The position numbers were made by a program, and so were the translations under genes. Positions 1 to 8,833 of a DNA stretch of 64,000 bases are shown here, one piece after another. Positions within the stretch are counted from its first letter, which is position 1; the number at the start of each line of letters is the position of its first letter. The DNA comes from Sphingomonas sp. PsM26 (GTDB lineage: Bacteria > Pseudomonadota > Alphaproteobacteria > Sphingomonadales > Sphingomonadaceae), in the NCBI GenBank assembly GCA_030433805.1, contig JARUXA010000007.1, forward strand, positions 151,232 through 215,231, in the 5' to 3' direction. Below the pieces are notes generated by a model. The model searched no databases and had not been told where the DNA came from. It was given only the letters and a program-made list of their open reading frames with translations.

Positions 1-2260
1 TGGGCTTGGCCGACATGGTGAAGCGGAGCGTGCCACCGGCGCTGAGCGTGGCGTGGTCGATCCAGCTCTTCGTCCAGGGTTTACCGTTCCAGGTAACCGC
101 GGTGACATAGGGCGTATCGGCGCGGTTGCCGGGTGCCTCGATCGTCAGCGTGCGGCGGTCACCGACGCGCACGACCGCGCGCTCGAACAGGGGGGAGCCG
201 AACACATAGACCGCCTCGACCGGATCGACCGGGTAGAAGCCGAGCGCCGAGAAGACGAACCACGCGCTCATCTGCCCGCAATCGTCGTTGCCGATGATGC
301 CGTCGGGCGCGTTGCGGTACATTTCGGTGCACAGCCGCCGGACCATCGCCTGCGTCTTCCACGGCTGGCCGGCATAGGCGTAGAGGTATGCGGCATGCTG
401 GTCGGGTTCGTTGCCGTGGGCATATTGACCGAGCATCCCCGAGATATCGGGCGGCGCATTGGCGGGGAGCGTCGAGGGCGCGGAGAACATCGCGTCGAGC
501 TTGGCGGCGAACGCCGCGTCGCCGCCGACATGCGCGATCCGGCCGTAGATGTCGTGCTGGTTGAGGAAGGTCGCCTGCCAGCCGTTCGCCTCGGTATAGT
601 CACGCCAGCCGGGGCGCGGCATGTGGCCAAGCTGGATCGGATCGTACGGCGTCCACCATGTGCCGTCGGCGAAGCGGGGGCGCGCGAAGCCCGTCTCGCG
701 GTCGATCACGTTGCGCCAGTTGCCCGAGCGCTTGAGCAGGCGATCGGCGTCGGTGGTCGCACCGGCGGCGCGCGCGATCTGCGCGGACGCCCAATCGTCA
801 TAGGCATATTCCTGCGTGCGGCTGACGCTTTCGAACACCTTGTCGGCGGGGACATAGCCGAGCCGGTCGTACAGGTCGCGCCCGAGGCTGTTGTCCTTGT
901 CGGGGGCGGCGAAATCGAAGCTGCGCTTGGCGATCGCGGGCCAGGCGGCGGCGTAGTCGGCGGGAATGCCTTTCGCGCGCGCTTCGGCGAGCGGGACGAC
1001 GCCGTGCCAGCCGATCATCGTGCCGGTTTCCTTGCCCTGCAGCGGCCACACCAGCGGGCCATAAGGGGATTGCTGCGTCTGGCGGATCAGGTCGTCGATC
1101 AGGCTCTTGGTGCGCACCGGCGCGATCAGCGTGAGCAGCGGATGGAGCGCGCGATACGTGTCCCACAGCGACCAGCTGCTATAGGCGGCCCCGCCGCGCG
1201 GGACCGTGTGCGTCTTGCCGTCGAGCCCGACGTAACGCCCGTCGACGTCCGAGAACAGCGTGGGGGCAAGCTGCGCGTGATACAGCGCCGAGGCGAGGAT
1301 CGTGCGCTGGTCGGGGGTGCCGCCCTCGACCTGCACCGTGCCCAATGTGTCGGCCCAGCTTTTGCGCGCGGCGCGCAAGGTGCGGTCGAAGTCCCAATGC
1401 GACGCTTCCGCCGCGAGATTGGCGCGTGCGCCCGCGACGTCGACGCCCGAGATTCCACAGCGGAGCAGCAGCGGTGCAGCCCCCGCGTCGTCGAAGTGAA
1501 GCGCGAGCTTGAGTCGCTTGCCCGCGACTTGCCGGGTGCCGGCGGGCTGCTCGACATCGTCGTTGCCATAGAAGGTCACCCGGTCGGGGCGGCGCGAGCA
1601 TTGCAGCGCGAAATGGATGCGGCGGCCCTTCGCCCAGCGGAACACGCGGCGCCCGCCGGTGATCGTCCCGTCGGCGTCGATCGCGAGCGTCGCATCGTCG
1701 ATCAGCGGGGCCTTGTCGGAGGTGTCGTGGACGAGGTGCGACAGGTCGATCAGCACATGCCCCGCGCCGCGCGGGAAGGTGTAGCGATGCCAGCCGGTCC
1801 GCTCGGTCGTGGTGAGTTCGGCGCGCACCCCCGATTCGAGCTGGACACGGTACGAGCCCGGCTCGGCGACTTCGTTCGAATAGCGCTGGCGGTAGCCCGC
1901 GTCGGGATTGTCGATCGGCCCGGGGAGCAACTGCACCGGACCCGTCGTCGGCACGACCAGCACGTCGAGCATGTCGCCTATCCCGGTGCCCGACAGATGG
2001 GTGTGGCTGAACCCCATGATCGAGCCGTCGCCGTGATGATAGCCCGAGCACGTATCCCAGCGCGTGACGTCGGTATCGGGGCCGAGTTGGACCATCCCGA
2101 ACGGCAAGGTCGGCCCGGGATAGGTATGCCCGTCGCCGCCGGTGCCGACGAACAAATTGGGCGCGGTGGCGGCAGCGCGCGTGGCGGCGCGGAGTGGCAT
2201 TGCGCTGGCGAGAAGCGCGATGGCGGAACTGCCGATCAGGGTACGACGGTCGATGCTCAC
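1..2260 (-). CDS. GH92 exo-alpha-mannosidase (3' end outside window)
   Basis: Predicted periplasmic exo-alpha-mannosidase of family GH92, removing alpha-1,2/1,3-linked mannose from N-glycans. About 753 codons are visible without a stop, so only a short C-terminus can be missing (family usual about 750-790 aa). The start is a GTG whose bases overlap the stop of the GH125 gene (GTGA, 2257-2260), suggesting translational coupling. The N-terminus (S-I-D-R-R-T-L-I-G followed by a hydrophobic stretch) is a twin-arginine signal. Family landmarks are GTGGDGHTYPGPTLPFGM near residue 36, GFSHTHLSGTG, and GNDDCGQMSAW near the C-terminus. It is the last visible gene of a five-gene leftward glycosidase run. 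In Xanthomonas the GH92 enzyme NixK acts on the alpha-1,3-mannose (recalled knowledge). The linkage preference here is inferred. Confidence 0.9.
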   Translation of the reverse strand, partial: MSIDRRTLIGSSAIALLASAMPLRAATRAAATAPNLFVGTGGDGHTYPGPTLPFGMVQLGPDTDVTRWDTCSGYHHGDGSIMGFSHTHLSGTGIGDMLDVLVVPTTGPVQLLPGPIDNPDAGYRQRYSNEVAEPGSYRVQLESGVRAELTTTERTGWHRYTFPRGAGHVLIDLSHLVHDTSDKAPLIDDATLAIDADGTITGGRRVFRWAKGRRIHFALQCSRRPDRVTFYGNDDVEQPAGTRQVAGKRLKLALHFDDAGAAPLLLRCGISGVDVAGARANLAAEASHWDFDRTLRAARKSWADTLGTVQVEGGTPDQRTILASALYHAQLAPTLFSDVDGRYVGLDGKTHTVPRGGAAYSSWSLWDTYRALHPLLTLIAPVRTKSLIDDLIRQTQQSPYGPLVWPLQGKETGTMIGWHGVVPLAEARAKGIPADYAAAWPAIAKRSFDFAAPDKDNSLGRDLYDRLGYVPADKVFESVSRTQEYAYDDWASAQIARAAGATTDADRLLKRSGNWRNVIDRETGFARPRFADGTWWTPYDPIQLGHMPRPGWRDYTEANGWQATFLNQHDIYGRIAHVGGDAAFAAKLDAMFSAPSTLPANAPPDISGMLGQYAHGNEPDQHAAYLYAYAGQPWKTQAMVRRLCTEMYRNAPDGIIGNDDCGQMSAWFVFSALGFYPVDPVEAVYVFGSPLFERAVVRVGDRRTLTIEAPGNRADTPYVTAVTWNGKPWTKSWIDHATLSAGGTLRFTMSAKP

Positions 2261-3687
2261 AAGGTGCCTTCCAGCAAAGCGGGGCGGGTGTTGGCGACAC
2301 GGACGATCAGCTCGCCGAACAGGCCGTTGGCCCAGGCGAACCACGAGCGCGTGAATTGCGCGGGGTCATTCTGGTCGAAGGTTTCGTGCATGAAGCCGGT
2401 GCCCGCGTCGGTGTCGCGCAGGGTCTTGAGGCAGGCACGGATCGTCGCCGGGTCGTCGCTCGACAGGCCGCGGACGATTAGCGACATCGGCCAGATCTGG
2501 CGCAAGCCGACATGCGGGCCGCCGATCCCTTCGCCCGCTTTCCCGCGAAAGAAATAGGGATTGGCGGGGCTCCATGCGGCGGCCTGGGTGCGCTGCCACA
2601 GCGGGTCGTTCGCGGGGACGCAGCCGAGATAGCCGAGCCCCGACAGCGAGGGGACGTTCGCGTCGTCCATGAAGATCGCATTGCCGAAGCCGTCGACCTC
2701 ATAGGCCCACACCTCGCTGCCATCGCGCAGCCGCATCCGCCCATGTTCGGCCAGCGCACGCGCGACTTCGTCGGCGAGCGCGGTGGCGTCCTGCGCAAGC
2801 GCCGAGTCCCCGCGCGCGCTCTGCGCGACGACCGCGAGTTCGCGCAAGGCGGTGACCGCGAACAGGTTGGACGGGACCAGGAAGGGATAGAGGCACGCAT
2901 CGTCCGACGGGCGGAACCCGCAATGGATCAGCCCGACCGGTCGCGACGGGTTGCCGTAGCCGTCGAGCGGCATCGTCTCGATATTGCGATCCGATTTGCG
3001 CAGGAAGCTGTACGGCCCGGGACCGTCTTTGCGTTGTTGCACGCGGAAGGTCGCGATGCTCAGCCGCGCGGCTTCGGCCCAGCGTGCGTCGAACGGCGCG
3101 CGGTCGCGGGTCGCCTGCCAATAGCCGTGCGCGAGCCGCATCGGGTAGCAGAGCGAATCGATCTCCCATTTGCGCTCGGCGACGCCGGGTTTCATGTCGG
3201 TCTTGTCGGACAGCGACCAGCTCAGGTCGGTCTTGGCGGACGGATCTTCCATGAACGCATTGGCATAGGGGTCGATCAGGATCGAGCGCGCCTGGCGCGC
3301 GATCAGACCGTGGAAGACCTGCCGCAGCGGCGCATCCTCGCGCGCGAGATGGAGATAGGGGGTCATCTGCGCCGAGGAATCGCGCAGCCACAGGCACGGA
3401 ATATCGCCGGTGATGACGAACGCATCGGGGCCGCCATCGACCGTGCTCAGTTTGACGGTGGTGTCGAGTGTGTTCGGATAGCAATTGGCGAACATCCAGC
3501 GCAGCTTGGGATCGCCGATCTTTGCCGAAACCCGCGCGATCTCGCGCTCGACCGCGCGGCTGGTGAAGCGGCGCGCGCCGACCGCGGGGCGCTTGCTCGG
3601 CAGCGAGGTCGCCCCGAGCGCGGGCGTTGCGGCGAGCGTGGCCCCCGCCACGCCCCCGAGGATGGCTTCGCGGCGTGTCACGATCAT
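2257..3687 (-). CDS. GH125 exo-alpha-1,6-mannosidase
   Basis: A 476-residue GH125 family enzyme; characterised members release alpha-1,6-linked mannose from N-glycan cores. Start ATG at 3687 overlaps the stop of the upstream GH3 gene (ATGA). The N-terminus M-I-V-T-R-R-E-A-I-L-G-G plus an Ala-rich hydrophobic run ending near ALGATS is a Tat signal, so it should act folded in the periplasm. Recognisable family segments are CLWLRDSSAQMTPY (about residue 98), AIFMDDANVPSLSGLGYLG and the C-terminal HETFDQNDPAQFTRSWFAWA. Length matches the family. It lies between GH3 and GH92, the same relative order as nixI-nixJ-nixK of Xanthomonas campestris. There the GH125 enzyme acts after removal of alpha-1,3-mannose and xylose (recalled knowledge). 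Confidence 0.9.
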   Translation of the reverse strand: MIVTRREAILGGVAGATLAATPALGATSLPSKRPAVGARRFTSRAVEREIARVSAKIGDPKLRWMFANCYPNTLDTTVKLSTVDGGPDAFVITGDIPCLWLRDSSAQMTPYLHLAREDAPLRQVFHGLIARQARSILIDPYANAFMEDPSAKTDLSWSLSDKTDMKPGVAERKWEIDSLCYPMRLAHGYWQATRDRAPFDARWAEAARLSIATFRVQQRKDGPGPYSFLRKSDRNIETMPLDGYGNPSRPVGLIHCGFRPSDDACLYPFLVPSNLFAVTALRELAVVAQSARGDSALAQDATALADEVARALAEHGRMRLRDGSEVWAYEVDGFGNAIFMDDANVPSLSGLGYLGCVPANDPLWQRTQAAAWSPANPYFFRGKAGEGIGGPHVGLRQIWPMSLIVRGLSSDDPATIRACLKTLRDTDAGTGFMHETFDQNDPAQFTRSWFAWANGLFGELIVRVANTRPALLEGTL

Positions 3688-6233
3688 TTCGGGAGCTCCT
3701 GCCGAGTGCCGGTGATCGTCAGGTCGATCCACGCGCCCGGCGCGGTGCCGGGCTGACCGCCGCCGACGAAGACGCGATACGCACCCGGCTCGACCGTGCG
3801 CGTGCCGTCGCGCGCGACGAGGCTGAGGCTGCGCGGATCGAGCGTGAAGCTGGCGGTGCGGGTCTTGCCGCGTGGCACCGCGAGGCGGGTGAAGCCAACT
3901 AGCTGACGCTGGAGCACCGGGGTGGTCCCGCCCCCTGCTGCGGCGGTGGTCGGGACGAGATATGCCTGGACGACTTCCTCGCCGTCGCGGCCACCGGTAT
4001 TGGCGACGCGGACCTGCACATTGGCGCTTTGCCCGGCGGTGACGCTGACGCGCGCGACCGGCGCGGTATAGCCGTAGCTGGTGTAGCTCAGACCGTGGCC
4101 GAAGCCCCAGATCGGGGTGCCAGTGAAGTAGCGATAGGTCCGCTCCTTCATCCCGTAATCGACGAAGGCGGGGAGGTCGGTCGTGTTGGCGTAGAAAGTG
4201 ACCGGCAAGCGACCCGACGGATTGTTGCGCCCGGCGAGCGTGTCGGCGATTGCGGTGCCGCCCGATTCCCCCGGATACCAGGCGGCGAGGATCGCGTCGG
4301 CGTTGGCGGGGTCGATCGCGACCGCGCTGCCGCTGGTCAGCACCAGCACGAGCGGCTTGCCCGTCGCCTTGAGTGCCGCGATCAGCCGTTGCTGCGCGAA
4401 CGGCAGCGCGATGTCGGTGCGGTCGCCACCGACGAAACCGGGAACGCTGACTGACAACGCCTCGCCTTCGAGATCGGGCGACAGGCCGACCGAGACGACC
4501 ACGACGTCGGACGCGTTCGCCGCGGCGACCGCCTCGGCGATCATCGGTTCGGCGGGGGGGAGCCACAGCAGGCGAACGCCTTCGTCGTCGCTGACATGGT
4601 CGAACTCCAGTTTGAACGGGACTGGGCGACCGTCGCTCATGAACGGAACGTCGATCCGGCCCTTCTTGATCTCGCCTTGCGACAGCGGCTTGCCGTCGAT
4701 CCACAGCCGCGCGGCATCGTGCGACTTGCAATATTTCCAGCAGGCCGGGGCATCGACGATCAGGCGATAATTGCCCGGCCCCGGGGGCACGAGCTCGCCG
4801 GTCCAGCGCGCGCTCCACTGTGCGCCAAGGCCGGGGGCGGGGACGGCACGGTTGGTGTCATGGTCGATATGGCGCTCGCGCCGCGTTGCGACGGGCGTGC
4901 CGGTCGCGCCGGGGGTGGCGAAATATTCGGCCTGCAAGCCGGGCGCGCCGTTCGAGCGGAGCGCGGTCTCGGGGATCGGCACGGCCGAGCCGTCGGCGAG
5001 CAGCGAGCCTTGCGCATAGCGGACGTTGGCCGCGCCGAATTCGCGGCGGATCCCTTCCAGCGGGGTGACCGGATTGATGGCGGTGCCGTGGTAATTGCCC
5101 TGGAGCACGCCGACGTCATCGGCGTCCGCACCGATCAGCGCGATCCGGGTGCCGCCCTTGAGCGGCAAGCGGTTGGCGTCGTTCTTGAGCAGGACGATCG
5201 CCTTGCGCGCGGCCTCCAGCGCGACCGCGTGATGGTCGGGCGTGCCAATCTCCTTGGGCGAGATCTTCGACCACGGGCTGGTCGCGCCGTAAGCGATGCC
5301 GAGCGCGCGGCGGGCGTCGAGCGCGCGTTGCAGCGAAATGTCGATTTCCTGCTGCGTGACCAGCCCGCGCTTCAACGCCTCGGGCAGCGCGGCATAGGTG
5401 TTGCCGCAGTTGAGGTCGGTCCCGCCCTTGAGCGAAGCCGCGGCGGCACCCGCGGCATCGAGCCGGTAATGATGGTACATGTGGACGTTGGCGACCGCAT
5501 CGCAATCCGACACGGTAAAGCCCTTGAAGCCCCAGTCGCGCCGCAACCGATCGATCATCAACGGTGCGTTGGCGCAGGCGGGGACGCCGAGGATCGAGTT
5601 GTAGGCGCACATCAGCGACTGCGCCTTGCCCTCGGTCACTGCGAGGCGGAACGCGGGGAGATAGGTCGCTTCCAGATCCTGCGGCGACGGATCGACGTCG
5701 AAACTGTCGCGGCCCGCCTCGGGGCCGCTGTGGACCGCGAAATGCTTGGGCGTCGCGATCACCTTGGGGTGCGCGGGGTCGGGGCCCTGCAAGCCGGTGA
5801 CGAAGGCGACGCCGAGCCGCCCGGTCAGATACGGATCCTCGCCATAGGTTTCCTGCCCGCGGCCCCAGCGCGGATCACGGAAGATGTTGATGTTGGGCGA
5901 CCAGATCGTCAGCCCTTCGTAGATCTTGCGATCCGCATTCACCGGCTGCGCATTGAACTTGGCGCGCGCCTCGGTCGCGACGACGTCGCCGATCCGCTTG
6001 AGCAGCGGCGCGTCCCACGTCGCGGCCATGCCGATCGCTTGCGGGAAGACCGTCGCATAGCCGTTGCGCGCGATCCCGTGGAGGCCCTCGCTCCACCAGT
6101 CATAGGCGGGGAGACCTGCGGCGGGATCGGCGGGCGCGCTGCTCTGGAGTTGCGCCGCTTTCTGCTCGGGGGTCATCGTGGCGGGGTTGGGCGAGACTTG
6201 CGCGGCCTCGGCGGCGAGCAACAACCAGATCAT
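3684..6233 (-). CDS. GH3 glycosidase with PA14 insert, probable beta-xylosidase
   Basis: An 849-residue GH3 glycoside hydrolase. The TIM-barrel domain comes first (residues about 20-330) with the nucleophile motif GFTVSDCDAV, putting the catalytic Asp at residue 243. The SDCDAV form is typical of the beta-xylosidase branch of GH3 rather than general beta-glucosidases. The second domain is interrupted by a PA14 module (about 432-560, beginning LQAEYFATPG), followed by the rest of the sandwich and a C-terminal fibronectin-III-like domain (about 735-830). The N-terminus M-I-W-L-L-L-A-A-E-A-A is a weak, short export signal. Both ends overlap neighbours by four bases (ATGA), so starts and stops are coupled. 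By context and by analogy with NixI it probably removes beta-1,2-xylose from plant-type N-glycan cores. A glucosidase role is not excluded. Confidence 0.85.
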   Translation of the reverse strand: MIWLLLAAEAAQVSPNPATMTPEQKAAQLQSSAPADPAAGLPAYDWWSEGLHGIARNGYATVFPQAIGMAATWDAPLLKRIGDVVATEARAKFNAQPVNADRKIYEGLTIWSPNINIFRDPRWGRGQETYGEDPYLTGRLGVAFVTGLQGPDPAHPKVIATPKHFAVHSGPEAGRDSFDVDPSPQDLEATYLPAFRLAVTEGKAQSLMCAYNSILGVPACANAPLMIDRLRRDWGFKGFTVSDCDAVANVHMYHHYRLDAAGAAAASLKGGTDLNCGNTYAALPEALKRGLVTQQEIDISLQRALDARRALGIAYGATSPWSKISPKEIGTPDHHAVALEAARKAIVLLKNDANRLPLKGGTRIALIGADADDVGVLQGNYHGTAINPVTPLEGIRREFGAANVRYAQGSLLADGSAVPIPETALRSNGAPGLQAEYFATPGATGTPVATRRERHIDHDTNRAVPAPGLGAQWSARWTGELVPPGPGNYRLIVDAPACWKYCKSHDAARLWIDGKPLSQGEIKKGRIDVPFMSDGRPVPFKLEFDHVSDDEGVRLLWLPPAEPMIAEAVAAANASDVVVVSVGLSPDLEGEALSVSVPGFVGGDRTDIALPFAQQRLIAALKATGKPLVLVLTSGSAVAIDPANADAILAAWYPGESGGTAIADTLAGRNNPSGRLPVTFYANTTDLPAFVDYGMKERTYRYFTGTPIWGFGHGLSYTSYGYTAPVARVSVTAGQSANVQVRVANTGGRDGEEVVQAYLVPTTAAAGGGTTPVLQRQLVGFTRLAVPRGKTRTASFTLDPRSLSLVARDGTRTVEPGAYRVFVGGGQPGTAPGAWIDLTITGTRQELPK

Positions 6234-8833
6234 CGGCGGGATCCCAGCGAACGGAGGGTAAGGGCGGCGGTGAGCGCCTTTGGCGTGGCCTTGGACGTGA
6301 CGGTGATCGTGCGGCTTTCGCCGGGCAACAGGTCGAATCCGTCGTCGGACGGATGCGCGCCGATGCTGCCGAAATCGAGCATCACCGCGCGCGCGAGGGC
6401 GGTTGCGCGCACCGTCACCGTATCGCCCGACCAGGTCGCGGTCAGGCCGGGGTCGGGATAGCGCATCGTCTTGGGCACGCCGCGTTCGATGATCGTGCGG
6501 CTGACGACCGCATCGCCGATCATCAGTTCGGCGACCGCATAGCTCGTCGCGGGGTCGGCGCCTGCGAACAGCGTCGCATCGTCGAGCTTGGCGACGTCGG
6601 TTGCGGAGAGCGCGGGGAGCGTGGTTTCCGCGCCTTGCTCGGCGAGCGGCTTGCCCGTCATATCGAACGCACGGACTCGCCAGCGCGCGGCGATCGGGGT
6701 GGTCGCATCCGAGACCAAGGCGATCCGGGTCGCCGTGTCCTTATGCTCGGCGACGATCACCTGCGGCGCGAAGAAGCGGCGCGCGGCATAATGGAGCAGC
6801 TTCCACCGGCCGTCGTAATCGATGCTCGACCAGGAGATCGACGGCCAGACGTCATTGAGCTGCCAGTAGAGCGACCCCATCGTCACCGGGCGGCACGAGC
6901 GGTGGTGAAGTGCTGCGAGCGCAATCGCCTCGGCCTGGTTGACCTGGCTGAGATAGACGAAGTCGGCGATGTCCTTGGGCTCGCCGAGCCGGTCGCGCAT
7001 GTAGAGCAACAGCCGGTCATTGCCTTCGCCCGCGAGGAACTTCTGGTGCGCCTTAAGCACCGGGCTGGTCGGCTGGAGCGGGCCGTTGCCCGCGAAGCCG
7101 CGCACCGTCGCCATGTCGGGCATCGCCTGGAAGCCATATTCCGACATGAAGCGCGGGCAGGCGTCGAGATAGCGTTCGACCGGCTTGGAGCCCGACCAGA
7201 CGTCCCAGAAATGGCGGTCGCCCGCTTTGTCGGTATCGGCCGGGCCGTCATAGTCGTTCGACGGCGAACCCGGCCAATAGGGCGTGCCCGGCGAGCGCGT
7301 CAGCACCGCATCGCGCAACACGCGATCGAACAGCACCGCCATGCCGACGCCGATCCGCTCCTGCTCGTCCGCGCCGACGACTTTCTTGAACGCCTTGCGA
7401 TCGCTCCAGTTTTCCCAGCCCGACAGAATTTCGTTGCCGCCCGCCCACAGGACGATCGAGGGATGGGTGCCGAGCCGCTCGACCTGTTCCTCCGCCTCGA
7501 TCTGGACGTTCTTGCGGAAGGCGGCATCGGGCGGGGTGACGGAGCCGCCGAACATGAAGTCCTGCCACACCATCAGGCCCATCTCGTCCGCCATGTCGTA
7601 AAAGGCATCGTCGAGATAATAGCCGCCGCCCCAGATTCGCAGCATGTTCATGTTGGCGTCGCGCGCCGCCGTCACCAGCAGGCGCATCGATGCGGGCGTG
7701 ACGCGGGTCGGGAAGCTGTCGAACGGGATGACGTTCGCGCCTTTGGCGAAGATCGGGATACCGTTGATGCGGAACCCCATCGCGCCATTGTCGCGGATCA
7801 GCTCGACCGTGCGCAGCCCGATGCGGCGGTCCGCGGTGTCGGTTGCGGCCCCGTCCTGTTCGAGCGCGGCGGACACGCTGTACAGGGCCTGCGCGCCGTA
7901 ACCGACGGGCTGCCAGCGTTGCGGGTGCGCGACCGTGATCGGCAGCGAGACGGCGTTCGATCCTGCGGCGAGTGTCACTGCTTGCGTGACGGTCTGGTTG
8001 GTGCCGCCGGGGCCGGTCAGCGTGACGCGGATCTGCGCGGGGCCGGCGCGGTCGGCCTGGATCATGGTTTTCGCGAGCAATCGTGCTTCGGCATCGGACA
8101 GCGCATCCTGCTCGACGCGCAGTGTATCGATCCGCGCGCTGTCCCACGCCTCGAGCCGCACCGGGCGCCACGGTCCGACGTTGAGGATGCGCGGGCCCCA
8201 ATCCCAGCTATAATTGTACTTGGGCTTGCGGATGTAGGGCGAGGTCTGGCGACCCTTGGGCTCGTCGCCGAACGCGGAATCATATTCGCCCGGGAGCGAC
8301 GCCTTTTGCGCCATTACCATCGGCTGCAACGTCTTGATCGGCGCGGCGAAGGTGATGAGGATCTCGTTCGCGCCGACTGCGAGGAACGGTTTCGCGGCGA
8401 TCCGCCAGCGGCGATGCGCGTTGTTGGCGGTGAGCACCGCATGCCCGTTGATCGTCACGGTCGCGAAGGTGTCGAGCCCGTCGAACACCAGATCGAGATG
8501 ATCGCGCGCGAGCATCGCGGGCGTCACCGCGAGGGTGCGGCGATATTGCCAGTCGGTTCGCCCGACCCACTGGATCGCGGCTTCGTTGGTGGCCAGAAAC
8601 GGGTCGGGCACGCGATGGCGCGCGATCAGGTCCTGCTGGATACTGCCGGGCACGCGCGCGGGGAACCAGCGCGCCTCGGGGCGGTGCGCAGCGATCGCGG
8701 CACCGTCCGACGGCGCGATCCGCGCCTGCCAGCCGTCGTCGAGCTGGATCGCCGAACGCGGCGCGGCAGCAAGCGGCGCGGCGACCGAGGCAAGCAACGT
8801 CAGGGCGAAGGCGCTGCGCAAAGCCCGGCGCAT
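6230..8833 (-). CDS. GH2 exo-beta-mannosidase
   Basis: An 867-residue GH2 enzyme predicted to cleave the Man-beta-1,4-GlcNAc bond of the N-glycan core. The start ATG at 8831-8833 shares one base with the GH20 stop (TGATG). A Sec-type signal (M-R-R-A-L-R-S-A-F-A-L-T-L-L-A-S-V-A-A-P-L-A-A-A) indicates the periplasm. Domain order is sugar-binding jelly roll (about 30-200), immunoglobulin-like (about 200-310), TIM barrel (about 310-600) and C-terminal sandwich domains. The acid/base is Glu468 in WAGGNEI, the nucleophile Glu565 in MSEYGFQ, and the barrel contains MLRIWGGGYYLDDAFYD. These features separate beta-mannosidases from beta-galactosidases and glucuronidases of GH2. An extended open frame upstream of 8833 exists but overlaps GH20 and lacks this signal peptide. 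Confidence 0.9.
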   Translation of the reverse strand: MRRALRSAFALTLLASVAAPLAAAPRSAIQLDDGWQARIAPSDGAAIAAHRPEARWFPARVPGSIQQDLIARHRVPDPFLATNEAAIQWVGRTDWQYRRTLAVTPAMLARDHLDLVFDGLDTFATVTINGHAVLTANNAHRRWRIAAKPFLAVGANEILITFAAPIKTLQPMVMAQKASLPGEYDSAFGDEPKGRQTSPYIRKPKYNYSWDWGPRILNVGPWRPVRLEAWDSARIDTLRVEQDALSDAEARLLAKTMIQADRAGPAQIRVTLTGPGGTNQTVTQAVTLAAGSNAVSLPITVAHPQRWQPVGYGAQALYSVSAALEQDGAATDTADRRIGLRTVELIRDNGAMGFRINGIPIFAKGANVIPFDSFPTRVTPASMRLLVTAARDANMNMLRIWGGGYYLDDAFYDMADEMGLMVWQDFMFGGSVTPPDAAFRKNVQIEAEEQVERLGTHPSIVLWAGGNEILSGWENWSDRKAFKKVVGADEQERIGVGMAVLFDRVLRDAVLTRSPGTPYWPGSPSNDYDGPADTDKAGDRHFWDVWSGSKPVERYLDACPRFMSEYGFQAMPDMATVRGFAGNGPLQPTSPVLKAHQKFLAGEGNDRLLLYMRDRLGEPKDIADFVYLSQVNQAEAIALAALHHRSCRPVTMGSLYWQLNDVWPSISWSSIDYDGRWKLLHYAARRFFAPQVIVAEHKDTATRIALVSDATTPIAARWRVRAFDMTGKPLAEQGAETTLPALSATDVAKLDDATLFAGADPATSYAVAELMIGDAVVSRTIIERGVPKTMRYPDPGLTATWSGDTVTVRATALARAVMLDFGSIGAHPSDDGFDLLPGESRTITVTSKATPKALTAALTLRSLGSRR

